Part shown: positions 6,340-13,017 of the stretch, in pieces
Layout of the letters: every line of letters begins with the position of its first letter
Numbering within the stretch: position 1 is the first letter of the stretch
From: a virus
Strand: one strand, 5' to 3'
IMG/VR virus record: IMGVR_UViG_3300042556_002555
Span: 1-24,308 of that record
DNA: 24,308 nt
Notes under the pieces: model-generated
What the model was told of the DNA's origin: nothing
Seen by the model: only the letters and a program-made list of their open reading frames with translations
Databases searched by the model: none
Program-made: the position numbers and the translations under genes

Positions 6340-6843
6340 ATGAGATTAGATAAATTTAGTAACCCAATTTTTAACGAGTGTGACATTTTTGATGCAATTT
6401 ATCATGGTCATATGGAAAAACTTTCATCATTAATGGTTGATCCGAGTGATGATATTGAACGATTACAAGAAATATCAGAATTTGCATTCGTTCCACCAAT
6501 CAATAGTAATCGCCAACTTTCTGATTATGATAAAGAGCAGCAATCGATTTGGTTCATGCCTGAAGAATATTATCATTTTGATATCAAACAATATTGTTTG
6601 ACTAAATGTACAACCGATGATGAAAAAAACAGAGTTGAGGAAGAACTACATGCGTTTGAGAAACATGGCATGCTTCTTTTACTTCAATGGCTGAAATATT
6701 TTGTTGATACATGCAATAATAATAATGTATTCTGGGGGGTTGGAAGAGGGTCTAGTGTATCTAGTTTTGTGTTATATTTAATTGGTGTTCACCGGATCAA
6801 TAGTATTAAATATAAGTTAGACTGGAAAGAATTCTTAAGATAA
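6340..6843 (+). CDS. Mini-protein resembling a segment of DNA polymerase III alpha (DnaE/PolC)
   Basis: A 167-residue protein. Residues about 100-167 parallel the region of bacterial C-family polymerases just before the active-site aspartates: EEELHAFEKHGMLLLLQWLK, then a glycine-rich GVGRGSSVSSFVLYLIGV (133-150; compare GPGRGSxAGSLVAYxL in DnaE), then INSIKYKLDWKEFLR (compare DPLxxDLLFERFL). The protein stops exactly there, so the catalytic Asp-x-Asp is missing, as are the finger and beta-binding domains. It cannot polymerise by itself. I recall similar short proteins from other T4-like marine phages, so it is probably a stable small family rather than debris. No ribosome binding site is visible and the start codon lies in the loop of a small hairpin. 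Role unknown. Confidence 0.85.
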   Translation: MRLDKFSNPIFNECDIFDAIYHGHMEKLSSLMVDPSDDIERLQEISEFAFVPPINSNRQLSDYDKEQQSIWFMPEEYYHFDIKQYCLTKCTTDDEKNRVEEELHAFEKHGMLLLLQWLKYFVDTCNNNNVFWGVGRGSSVSSFVLYLIGVHRINSIKYKLDWKEFLR

Positions 6844-6854
6844 AAGGAATAATT

Positions 6855-7151
6855 ATGGCAAATATTAGAACTGTTTATAGAACAGCACAAGGGAAAGAAA
6901 TCGATTTAAATAAACTTATTAACCGTAATGAGTTAACACTGGCAGTTGGTAATATGAAAGTAAACGCCAGAGGTGATAAGATCGGCGCTGGTGGACAAAT
7001 AGTCAAAGATACAACAAATGGTGTCACCATCCCCGATCAAATCAGTAAAAGTGTAGATCAACCAGTTCCCTCACTGGAAGAGCAAAAAGTGGAAGAATCA
7101 GCCAAACCATCACGAAAAGGTCAGTCTTCTGAGGAAACTACACAACAATGA
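6855..7151 (+). CDS. Conserved phage protein with MANIRT-type N-terminus, function unknown
   Basis: A 98-residue protein. The N-terminal half (RTAQGKEIDLNKLINRNE, then LAVGNMKVNARGDKIGAGG) is a conserved block I recall from T4-like marine phages. The C-terminal half is polar and low-complexity (KVEESAKPSRKGQSSEETTQ) and probably disordered. The ribosome binding site AAGGAAT precedes the ATG. Its TGA stop overlaps the next start in ATGA, so it is translationally coupled to the GroES-like gene. No enzymatic motif is visible. Confidence 0.82.
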   Translation: MANIRTVYRTAQGKEIDLNKLINRNELTLAVGNMKVNARGDKIGAGGQIVKDTTNGVTIPDQISKSVDQPVPSLEEQKVEESAKPSRKGQSSEETTQQ

Positions 7152-7537
7152 GTCTTATAAAATGTAATAAAGTTATTCCAATTCATGATGGAATAATTGT
7201 AACTGACATGAGTTTTGACAATCAAGTAACTGATACTGGAATCATTGTCGGCAGCGATGATGGTAAAAGTGAGGGAATAAAGCCTAGATGGGCTAAAGTT
7301 TTTGCAATAGGCAAAGATCAAACCTCCGTTAAAATTGGGGATTGGATATTAGTTGAGCATGGTAGATGGACCCGTAACGTCAAAATCGAAGATGAAACGG
7401 GTAATGAATACGAAATTAGACGTGTTGAACCAAAATCTATCATAATGAAAGGCGATACGAAACCATCTGATGTTTATTTGGGTAAATCAAATAAATCTAC
7501 AACACAAACTTTTGATTTTAGTAAACCAATGTTTTAA
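7148..7537 (+). CDS. groES: GroES-like co-chaperonin (T4 gp31-like)
   Basis: A 129-residue member of the GroES/gp31 group. GroES rings cap GroEL; T4 gp31 replaces host GroES so that the large capsid protein can fold. Visible family features are the N-terminal strand VIPIHDGIIVTDM (9-21), a mobile-loop region ending TDTGIIV with the hydrophobic tripeptide IIV at 32-34 (compare IVL in GroES), and KPRWAKVFAIG followed by VKIGDWILVEHGRWTR. The last is the form seen in T4-like phage proteins rather than in bacterial GroES. The C-terminal 30 residues are extra and polar. It is coupled to the preceding gene by ATGA and followed by a terminator. The function in host GroEL-dependent folding of phage proteins is inferred from the family. 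Confidence 0.88.
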   Translation: MSLIKCNKVIPIHDGIIVTDMSFDNQVTDTGIIVGSDDGKSEGIKPRWAKVFAIGKDQTSVKIGDWILVEHGRWTRNVKIEDETGNEYEIRRVEPKSIIMKGDTKPSDVYLGKSNKSTTQTFDFSKPMF

Positions 7538-7543
7538 TCTTAT

Positions 7544-7570
7544 GCAGGGTCTTGACAGGCCCTGCTTTTT
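7544..7570 (+). terminator. Terminator whose loop contains the next promoter's -35 box
   Basis: GCAGGG (7544-7549) and CCCTGC (7560-7565) form a stem with loop TCTTGACAGG, followed by TTTTT. It lies 7 bases after the co-chaperonin stop codon. The TTGACA of the clamp-loader promoter is in the loop. Confidence 0.8.
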
Positions 7571-7580
7571 CTTATACAAT
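7552..7580 (+). promoter_or_regulatory. Sigma-70 promoter of the clamp-loader unit
   Basis: TTGACA (7552-7557), 17 bases, TACAAT (7575-7580). The expected start near 7587 gives a 25-base leader with AAGGAATG before the ATG at 7612. Matches 11 of 12 consensus bases. Confidence 0.8.
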
Positions 7581-7611
7581 ACTCATTTTACACACAACCA
7601 AGGAATGGTTA

Positions 7612-8532
7612 ATGGCAACGAAGGAACTTTGGGTCGAAAAATATAGACCTAAAACATTAGATGGATATGTTTTTAGGGATTCACATCAAAAAAATCAAAT
7701 CGAATCATGGATTAAAGATGGTTCGATCCCTCATTTATTATTAAGCGGCAGTGCAGGAGTTGGTAAAACTACATTAGCTAAATTATTATTGAATTTACTC
7801 AACATCCACCAATATGATATTTTAGAAATCAATGCATCTAGAACTAATTCGGTTGATGATGTGAGAGATAAGATTGTAAGCCATTTAGAATTTATTCCAT
7901 TTGGTACATTTAAAGTGGTATTATTAGATGAAGCTGATTATTTATCCCCAAATGCACAAGCTGCATTACGTGGGGTTATGGAAGAATACCATGAATTTTC
8001 TAGATTTATTCTTACCTGTAATTACCCAAACAAGATAATGACAGCTATTCATAGTAGATGTCAGGGGTTTCATATTGATAAAGTTGATCAAACCGAATTT
8101 ACTGCAAGGGTTGCCACTATATTGATTGAAGAAAATATCGAGTTTGATTTAGACACATTAGATACATTTGTTAAAGCTACCTATCCTGATCTACGAAAAT
8201 GTATTAATCTAGTACAAATGAACAGTCTGGGTAATATGTTAGTAACACCACACAACGGTGATAGTGGTGAGGCTGATTATAAAATAGAAATGGTCGAACT
8301 GTTTAAATCTGGTAAAATTTCAGAAGCAAGGAAATTGATATGTAAACAAGCCAGACCTGAAGAAATGGATGAAATTTACAGATGGCTATATAATAATATA
8401 GCTATATTTGGCGATGAGTCTAAACAGGATGACGCAATTTTAATCATAAAACAAGCAATTGTTGATCACACGTTATGTATAGATCCAGAAATAAATTTGG
8501 CTGCATGTATGATTAGGTTGGCTAGGTTATGA
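7612..8532 (+). CDS. 44: Clamp-loader ATPase, small-subunit RFC / T4 gp44-like
   Basis: A 306-residue AAA+ ATPase that, with its partner, opens and loads the sliding clamp at primer junctions; T4 gp44 is of similar length. Motifs are LWVEKYRPKTLDGYVF at the N-terminus (the RFC-box start), Walker A GSAGVGKT (46-53), Walker B LLDEADYL (104-111), the sensor region TCNYPNKI, and the SRC arginine-finger motif (148-150). The C-terminal helical collar follows. The ATG at 7612 has AAGGA upstream; an in-frame TTG at 7552 is part of the promoter and is rejected as a start. The stop overlaps the next gene as ATGA. The clamp and the gp62-like partner are not in this window. In T4-type phages the loader also serves late transcription, in line with the late boxes here. 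Confidence 0.95.
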   Translation: MATKELWVEKYRPKTLDGYVFRDSHQKNQIESWIKDGSIPHLLLSGSAGVGKTTLAKLLLNLLNIHQYDILEINASRTNSVDDVRDKIVSHLEFIPFGTFKVVLLDEADYLSPNAQAALRGVMEEYHEFSRFILTCNYPNKIMTAIHSRCQGFHIDKVDQTEFTARVATILIEENIEFDLDTLDTFVKATYPDLRKCINLVQMNSLGNMLVTPHNGDSGEADYKIEMVELFKSGKISEARKLICKQARPEEMDEIYRWLYNNIAIFGDESKQDDAILIIKQAIVDHTLCIDPEINLAACMIRLARL

Positions 8533-8735
8533 CAGACACTCCCAAGCGAACCGTAGCGAAAACGTTTAGTTGGCGTATTATTGCCACATTTGCTACCTTT
8601 TTTGTATCATACATTGTTTCAAAAGATGTTTCTATTGCAAGTGGAATTGCTGGAACACAGATAATAATGCATACATTCTTATATGTTATTCATGAACGTA
8701 TATGGAATAAAATACAATGGGGTAAATTTGAATAA
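8529..8735 (+). CDS. DUF2061 small membrane protein
   Basis: A 68-residue protein with the DUF2061 pattern: basic N-terminus then KTFSWRIIATFATFF, a second hydrophobic stretch around IASGIAGTQIIMHTFLYV, and the conserved ending HERIWNKIQWGKF. Two membrane helices are predicted (about 15-32 and 37-54). The family is widespread in bacteria and occurs in some T4-like phages; its function is unknown. It is coupled to the clamp loader by ATGA and followed by a strong terminator. Confidence 0.9.
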   Translation: MTDTPKRTVAKTFSWRIIATFATFFVSYIVSKDVSIASGIAGTQIIMHTFLYVIHERIWNKIQWGKFE

Positions 8736-8762
8736 AAAAGGGGGCATTTAGCCCCCTTTTTT
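8734..8762. terminator. Strong bidirectional terminator between convergent genes
   Basis: A perfect 12-bp stem, AAAAAAGGGGGC and GCCCCCTTTTTT, around loop ATTTA. It is bounded by A and T tracts and serves both the DUF2061 gene and minus-strand phoH, whose stop codon begins at 8765. Confidence 0.92.
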
Positions 8763-9479
8763 CTATTCACCATAGATGGATAATACTTCTTTAACTGCTT
8801 CGTGACGTTCTATATCCATCGCTGTAAATTCAGCAACATCAATATGCGTCAACTCTGGACGCTCGGCAAGCAATCTGCAAAAATCAATCAAACCATTGTC
8901 GTTTAATCTATCTGCTTGAGCCAAATCACCAGTTACAACCATTTGTGATCCTTCACCAATTCGGGTTAATAACATCTTCATTTGACTTACTGTTGCATTT
9001 TGCATTTCATCAGCAACTATATACGCATTTTTAAATGTTCTGCCTCGCATATACGCAAGCGGACTAATTTCAATAATACCTTCTTCTAAATATCTTGTGA
9101 TATCGCGTTTTTGATAATATTCAGAAAATACATCAAAAATTGGTCGAGTCCAAGGTGCCATCTTTTCTTCCAGTGTACCTGGTAAAAACCCTAAATCTTC
9201 ATCCACGCTTACGGCTGGTCTAGTCACAACGATTTTTTCAATCTTACCTTCTTGAAACAATTTAATACCGTTTTGTACGGCTAACATTGTTTTACCAGTA
9301 CCGGCTGGCCCAATAGCAAAAACAATACTGTTTGACTCATCTTGTAATTTATTTAAGTATTCTTTTTGACTTTTATTGCGCGGGGACAGCGTTACTTGTC
9401 TACGTTTTTGAGGCATGTAAGGTTGAAAATCTATTATGTTAACTTCTGAGGTAAAACGTTTTTTTACTTTTCTACTCAT
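8763..9479 (-). CDS. phoH: PhoH-like ATPase
   Basis: A 238-residue P-loop NTPase of the PhoH family. Walker A GPAGTGKT (57-64), VVTRPAVSVDEDLGFLPG (84-101) and Walker B VADEMQN (155-161), then VVTGDLAQAD, are all diagnostic. PhoH is common in phages of aquatic bacteria. Its biochemical role is unsettled: host PhoH is phosphate-regulated in E. coli, and related proteins are linked to RNA helicase or nuclease activity. The N-terminal 30 basic residues are typical of the short phage form. The ribosome binding site TAGGAGAT precedes the ATG. The 145 bases between this gene and the divergent gene at 9625 must hold its promoter, but I see no consensus box for it there. It shares a terminator with the convergent DUF2061 gene. 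Confidence 0.95.
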   Translation of the reverse strand: MSRKVKKRFTSEVNIIDFQPYMPQKRRQVTLSPRNKSQKEYLNKLQDESNSIVFAIGPAGTGKTMLAVQNGIKLFQEGKIEKIVVTRPAVSVDEDLGFLPGTLEEKMAPWTRPIFDVFSEYYQKRDITRYLEEGIIEISPLAYMRGRTFKNAYIVADEMQNATVSQMKMLLTRIGEGSQMVVTGDLAQADRLNDNGLIDFCRLLAERPELTHIDVAEFTAMDIERHEAVKEVLSIYGE

Positions 9480-9587
9480 TCAGTATCTCCTACTTGTGTG
9501 AGAAATCAGGACGTGTGGTAACCAGCTTGATAACCATATTGGTCCTGTAATAGTATTTACCTTTTATAAAAAATAAACTTTATTATA

Positions 9588-9595
9588 GATAAATA
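9588..9595 (+). promoter_or_regulatory. T4-type late promoter box (GATAAATA)
   Basis: GATAAATA is followed by further A/T, 29 bases upstream of the ATG at 9625, with AGGAAT between. It heads the unit that ends in the lysis genes. Confidence 0.5.
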
Positions 9596-9624
9596 AATAT
9601 AGAACATAATTAGTAGGAATAAAC

Positions 9625-10212
9625 ATGCATGATATTTTAGATGTCATTAAAAATATACAAAGTTTATATGAAAATAATTCTAGCTTGGCTGTATTAAAAG
9701 ATTTTGAAAGAGTATTAGATGAATTAGATTTATATGTATACGAAAATTGGATAGATGGCGAAATTGCGTATGGTCCCAAAGTGGACCGCCATTGGATTAC
9801 TGCGGGGTTTATGTGGCCAGAAAATAAAATGCCAGATCCAACTGGAGGAAAGCGGTTAGTAGAAAATGGTTGTAAATTGAAATATCAAAAATCTCAATTA
9901 ATATTACCGAGACCAATAAAAAACCCAGATGATGTTAGACCAGGTACTAAAAAGGGCAAACTAGATGAACACCCCATATGGATTGTTGAAATTAGAATGC
10001 CGAAAGAAGTTGCATTTGATATGTATCGTGGGTACATGAACAAAATGAAAAGTGAGAATAAATCATCAAATACATCTAAACAAGAATCACAAATCCCCCC
10101 ACCAGCAGCCGCTCCAACTGGAGCTCCCCCAATGAGTCCAGCTGGCACAGGGGCACCTGTAGGTGGATCGCCTGCCGGTACAGGCATGCCAGCACCAGTT
10201 CCAGGAGTTTAA
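9625..10212 (+). CDS. Conserved T4-like phage protein with Pro/Gly-rich tail, function unknown
   Basis: A 195-residue protein. Residues 1-140 form a conserved block I recall from T4-like marine phages (VLKDFERVLDELDLYVYENW, VDRHWITAGFMWPENKMPDP, PIWIVEIRMPKEVAFDMY). The remaining 45 residues are low-complexity and rich in proline, glycine and alanine (for example PPPAAAPTGAPP), probably a disordered linker or tail, with higher G+C than the surroundings. No enzymatic motif is visible. The ribosome binding site is TAGGAAT. The next gene starts 1 base after the stop. A virion role is plausible from the late box and neighbours but not shown. Confidence 0.85.
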   Translation: MHDILDVIKNIQSLYENNSSLAVLKDFERVLDELDLYVYENWIDGEIAYGPKVDRHWITAGFMWPENKMPDPTGGKRLVENGCKLKYQKSQLILPRPIKNPDDVRPGTKKGKLDEHPIWIVEIRMPKEVAFDMYRGYMNKMKSENKSSNTSKQESQIPPPAAAPTGAPPMSPAGTGAPVGGSPAGTGMPAPVPGV

Positions 10213-10213
10213 T

Positions 10214-10942
10214 ATGAGTTTAAGAGCAAACGATCTTCAAGACCTGGTTAAAAAAGTATTTGAAATTGACTCATACCAAAGCAAAATTGGGGATGATGAA
10301 AATGTTATCGTATTGACATTTACTGTGGATAGAGAAGATCCAGCCAAAGATATGGAAAATTTCATTGAGATGGGTTTTGATTTTGTTTTAGATGCTGATG
10401 TAAGTCCAGGTGAAACTGATGATGGAACATATAAAGTTTTTGTTGAAATAGAACGATCACGCCACGCCCCTGCTCAAATTCTTGAATTATTGGATGGTAT
10501 AGAACGACTTACTGGGATGCCAGATATGCGGTTCAGATACTTCAAAAGTTTTAAAAGTTTGGACGCTACACACGCCAATTTAGCAACAGTCGTGCCAACT
10601 GACAAAAAATCATATATAGCAGCAACTAAACGATACCAAGAAGATAATTATGAAAATTTCTTCTCTACTAGTCCTGTAAATAATATTAAAGTTATTAATG
10701 AAAGTATAACGTTTTCTAAAGACTGGGTACAACCTGTCACATTTGATATTGCTGCAAGTGGAACAATAAATGAGGTGTATGGTTCAATCAATGGGCCTAT
10801 AATGATTGAAAGTAGGGATATTTCAGAAATTATGTTTTATACGAAGTATATTGGCAATTACAATATTAATAAAATTGGTAAGACATTTATTTTTGAAAAT
10901 AACGGATGGGCGGTAGCGTTGGAGGAACGGAATGTCATTTGA
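10214..10942 (+). CDS. Conserved T4-like phage protein, function unknown
   Basis: A 242-residue protein with the block MSLRANDLQDLVKKVFEIDS, then KIGDDENVIVLTFTV, then FIEMGFDFVLDADVSPGETD and YKVFVEIERS. I recall this block from marine T4-like phages, where it stays unnamed. The second half is beta-rich without clear motifs. The start at 10214 is set by AGGAG just upstream; an earlier in-frame ATG at 10163 would overlap the previous gene by 50 bases and is rejected. It overlaps the endolysin start by 11 bases, so the two are probably coupled. Confidence 0.85.
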   Translation: MSLRANDLQDLVKKVFEIDSYQSKIGDDENVIVLTFTVDREDPAKDMENFIEMGFDFVLDADVSPGETDDGTYKVFVEIERSRHAPAQILELLDGIERLTGMPDMRFRYFKSFKSLDATHANLATVVPTDKKSYIAATKRYQEDNYENFFSTSPVNNIKVINESITFSKDWVQPVTFDIAASGTINEVYGSINGPIMIESRDISEIMFYTKYIGNYNINKIGKTFIFENNGWAVALEERNVI

Positions 10943-11558
10943 ATTTGAGTTTACAAAGGAAAAATTAGCTAAAATATTACCTGGTAATCCATACATTGAT
11001 TATTGGTTTGATGCACTTAATATGATATTACCAGATTATGATATCAATACTTTACCAAGAGTAGCTGCATTTATGGCGCAAACTGCACATGAAAGTGGTA
11101 ATTACAAATTCCTTAAAGAGAATTTAAACTATCGAGCGGTTACTCTCAGAAAAGTATTTCCTAAATATTTCCCAACCGATGCGATTGCTGCACGATATGC
11201 ACATAACCAGGAAGCCATTGCAAATAAAGTGTATGGCGGTCGAATGGGCAATGGACCAGAATCAAGTGGCGATGGGTTCAGATATTGTGGAAGAGGATTA
11301 ATTCAATTAACTGGAAAAAACAACTATGTTAAGTTTGCTGAATCGATAGAAACTCCAGTTGAAGAAATTCCAGAATATTTGTCCACATTTGAAGGGGCGA
11401 TTCAATCAGCATGTTGGTACTGGGAAACAAATAATTTGAATATATGGGCTGATAAAAGTGATATGTTAACACTGACCAAACGCATAAATGGTGGTACAAT
11501 TGGACTTAACGATAGAGTTAAACATTACAATCATGCATTGTCAGTACTGAAGGGTTAA
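10932..11558 (+). CDS. GH19 chitinase-like endolysin
   Basis: A 208-residue, probably cytoplasmic muralytic enzyme of the glycoside hydrolase 19-like fold, used by many Gram-negative phages to cut peptidoglycan. The catalytic acid is likely E54 in MAQTAHESGNY (48-58). The region GRMGNGPESSGDGFRYCGRG then LIQLTGKNNY (to 132) is the family's substrate-groove signature. No signal peptide is present, so release depends on a holin, and one is encoded downstream. The ribosome binding site GGAGGAAC is strong. It is followed without gap by the spanin genes, placing it first in a canonical lysis cassette. Confidence 0.93.
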   Translation: MSFEFEFTKEKLAKILPGNPYIDYWFDALNMILPDYDINTLPRVAAFMAQTAHESGNYKFLKENLNYRAVTLRKVFPKYFPTDAIAARYAHNQEAIANKVYGGRMGNGPESSGDGFRYCGRGLIQLTGKNNYVKFAESIETPVEEIPEYLSTFEGAIQSACWYWETNNLNIWADKSDMLTLTKRINGGTIGLNDRVKHYNHALSVLKG

Positions 11559-12005
11559 ATGATTATCCTACACTTTCTACCAGATAGTTTTTTAGAAATG
11601 ATAGTTCATCTCATTTTAATATTTGGAATTGCTGGTACAGTGTTAGGATTTTTCTTAAATTATATTCCTGGTATAGTTCAATACCGTATACCAATTAAAG
11701 TAATATCTACTATGCTATTATTTTCTGGAATCTACTTGGAAGGTAGTTATTCGACTGAACTAGTATGGAGAACTCGTGTAAAAGAAGTTGAAGATAAAGT
11801 TGCAATAGCTGAAATAAAATCACGTGAAGCAAACATCGTAATTCAAGAAAAAATAGTTGAAAAAGTTAAAATAGTAAAAGAAAAAGTGTTTGTTAATCAA
11901 ATAAAAATTCAAAAAGAAAAAGAAATTATAAACGCTGACTGCAAGATACCATCTGTTGCAATTGATGTTTATAACAATGCTGTAAAAGGTGGGTCTAATG
12001 AATAG
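11559..12005 (+). CDS. Inner-membrane spanin-like protein (i-spanin)
   Basis: A 148-residue protein with two N-terminal hydrophobic segments (about 10-34, with LILIFGIAGTVLGFF, and 45-62), followed by a long charged, heptad-like helix (about 70-130: VKEVEDKVAIAEIKSREAN, then EKIVEKVKIVKEKV) reaching into the periplasm. This is the architecture of an Rz-type spanin, although two membrane segments instead of one is unusual. The partner lipoprotein gene overlaps its 3' end. It begins immediately after the endolysin stop (TAAATG). Confidence 0.75.
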   Translation: MIILHFLPDSFLEMIVHLILIFGIAGTVLGFFLNYIPGIVQYRIPIKVISTMLLFSGIYLEGSYSTELVWRTRVKEVEDKVAIAEIKSREANIVIQEKIVEKVKIVKEKVFVNQIKIQKEKEIINADCKIPSVAIDVYNNAVKGGSNE

Positions 12006-12261
12006 ATATTCGATTATCTTACTGTTAGGAATAACTGGATGTTCCACAGCTGTCCCTGTCACGGTTAAATTTCCAGAAGTGCCAAATATTTTATTAGAAC
12101 CTGCTCCATTATTAACACCATTGGCCGTTGATAAACATGATTTAAGTGATTTATTGGAAAATGTTAATGAAAATTATGGAACTTATTATGAAATTCGTGA
12201 AAAGTTGAATAATTGGCAGGAATGGTACAAAACACAAAAAACAATATATGACAAAATTTAA
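11998..12261 (+). CDS. Outer-membrane spanin lipoprotein (Rz1-like)
   Basis: An 87-residue protein with a lipoprotein signal: MNRYSIILLLGITGC, with the lipobox ending at C15. The mature part is proline-rich near the start and has a short coiled helix (LENVNENYGTYYEIREKLNN). The small size, lipobox and overlap by 8 bases with the i-spanin gene are the hallmarks of an o-spanin, which joins the inner-membrane partner to disrupt the outer membrane. The ATG at 11998 has AGGTGGG upstream; a GTG three codons earlier is less likely because the lipoprotein signal begins at MNRYS. Confidence 0.82.
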   Translation: MNRYSIILLLGITGCSTAVPVTVKFPEVPNILLEPAPLLTPLAVDKHDLSDLLENVNENYGTYYEIREKLNNWQEWYKTQKTIYDKI

Positions 12262-12270
12262 GGAGTAATG

Positions 12271-12747
12271 ATGTCAAAAAAACAATATAACAATATGACT
12301 GCTGCTGAACAATCAGGTGAAGATTTTATGAGTAAAAATTGGCGACCAATGATGGCAATGACGTACATGCTAACGTGCTTGTTTGATTTCGTTATTGGTC
12401 CAATTTTATATAATCTGTTGCAATTTTACAATCCAGGACAACATTTGGATATGTGGCAACCATTGACTTTACAAGGCGGTGGTCTATATCATATCGCAAT
12501 GGGTGTTGTGTTAGGTATTACTGCACATGGAAGAACACAAGAAAAAATTAATGGTGTGGACTCACTGCCAATACCATCATTGCCAAATCTAGGCGGAATG
12601 ATAGGTTCGACAGAACAAGTGCAACAACCAATCCAACAATTCAGCCAACCAGCAAGTTCGTCATTCCCAACACCGAGTTTTTCAGCACCAGTTATAGATG
12701 GTAAATTTGGTAAAATGGTGCCACCTGCAGAAGATCCAATATTATAA
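12271..12747 (+). CDS. Holin (3TM-type) with extended C-terminus
   Basis: A 158-residue membrane protein. NWRPMMAMTYMLTCLFDFVIGP and PLTLQGGGLYHIAMGVVLGITA followed by HGRTQEK match the holin group found with gene-transfer-agent type 3TM holins and many marine phages. Membrane segments lie at about 26-45 and 70-88. The C-terminal 60 residues are Pro/Ser/Gln-rich and probably disordered. Two start codons are adjacent (12268 and 12271); the second is better spaced from AGGAG (12261-12265). The gene directly follows the spanins. The call rests on the membrane pattern plus context. Confidence 0.8.
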   Translation: MSKKQYNNMTAAEQSGEDFMSKNWRPMMAMTYMLTCLFDFVIGPILYNLLQFYNPGQHLDMWQPLTLQGGGLYHIAMGVVLGITAHGRTQEKINGVDSLPIPSLPNLGGMIGSTEQVQQPIQQFSQPASSSFPTPSFSAPVIDGKFGKMVPPAEDPIL

Positions 12748-12756
12748 GGAAGAAAT

Positions 12757-12948
12757 ATGAAATTAGCATTATCATTATTATTATCGTTTTCAATAGTAAC
12801 TCCATCATTAGCAGCTGACGCTATTTGGTGCATACCCGTTGAAAAGAAAGTTGAAGAAAAGAAAATTGCAGAATCAACTACTGAAAAACCGGAAAAGAAA
12901 AAACATAAAAAATACGAAGGCACTAAAGTCCCAGATGCTAAAAAATAA
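12757..12948 (+). CDS. Small secreted protein in the lysis cassette
   Basis: A 63-residue protein with a clear signal peptide (MKLALSLLLSFSIVTPSLA, predicted cut after residue 19). The mature part is short and rich in lysine and glutamate (VEKKVEEKKIAE, KPEKKKHKKYEG) with a single cysteine near its start (IWCIP). No family is recognised. The position after the holin and strong ribosome binding site (AAGGAAG) indicate a real gene acting in the periplasm during lysis or adsorption control. Confidence 0.8.
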   Translation: MKLALSLLLSFSIVTPSLAADAIWCIPVEKKVEEKKIAESTTEKPEKKKHKKYEGTKVPDAKK

Positions 12949-12955
12949 GTAAAAC

Positions 12956-12984
12956 TTGACAGGTTAAGTGGTAAATAGTATAAT
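12956..12984 (+). promoter_or_regulatory. Perfect-consensus sigma-70 promoter of the dnaJ-clpA unit
   Basis: TTGACA (12956-12961), 17 bases, TATAAT (12979-12984): 12 of 12 consensus matches with ideal spacing. The expected start near 12991 gives a leader of about 27 bases for dnaJ. Confidence 0.9.
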
Positions 12985-13015
12985 AACAACATATTTTTCA
13001 CTTAACCTGATTTTA
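12960..13015 (+). terminator. Inverted repeat enclosing the dnaJ promoter, probable read-through terminator
   Basis: CAGGTTAAGTG (12960-12970) and CACTTAACCTG (12999-13009) are perfect 11-bp arms, followed by ATTTTAC. RNA reading through from the lysis genes would form the stem; RNA started at the enclosed promoter would lack the left arm. The U tract is short, so termination strength is uncertain. Confidence 0.5.
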
Positions 13016-13017
13016 CT

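Noticed and set aside
9480-9624. An RNA gene or strong promoter for phoH in the 145-base divergent gap
   Set aside because: Only a short ACCATATTGGT hairpin and AT-rich tracts are seen; no cloverleaf, no TTGACA/TATAAT pair and no exact late box on the minus strand.
9894-10187. Minus-strand frame with Gly/Ala/Pro-rich collagen-like product
   Set aside because: It is the complement of the Pro/Gly-rich tail of the 9625 gene; no independent start signals.
12489-13001. Minus-strand open frame across the holin, secreted-protein gene and dnaJ promoter
   Set aside because: It overlaps three supported plus-strand features and has a low-complexity Phe/Ser/Asn product.
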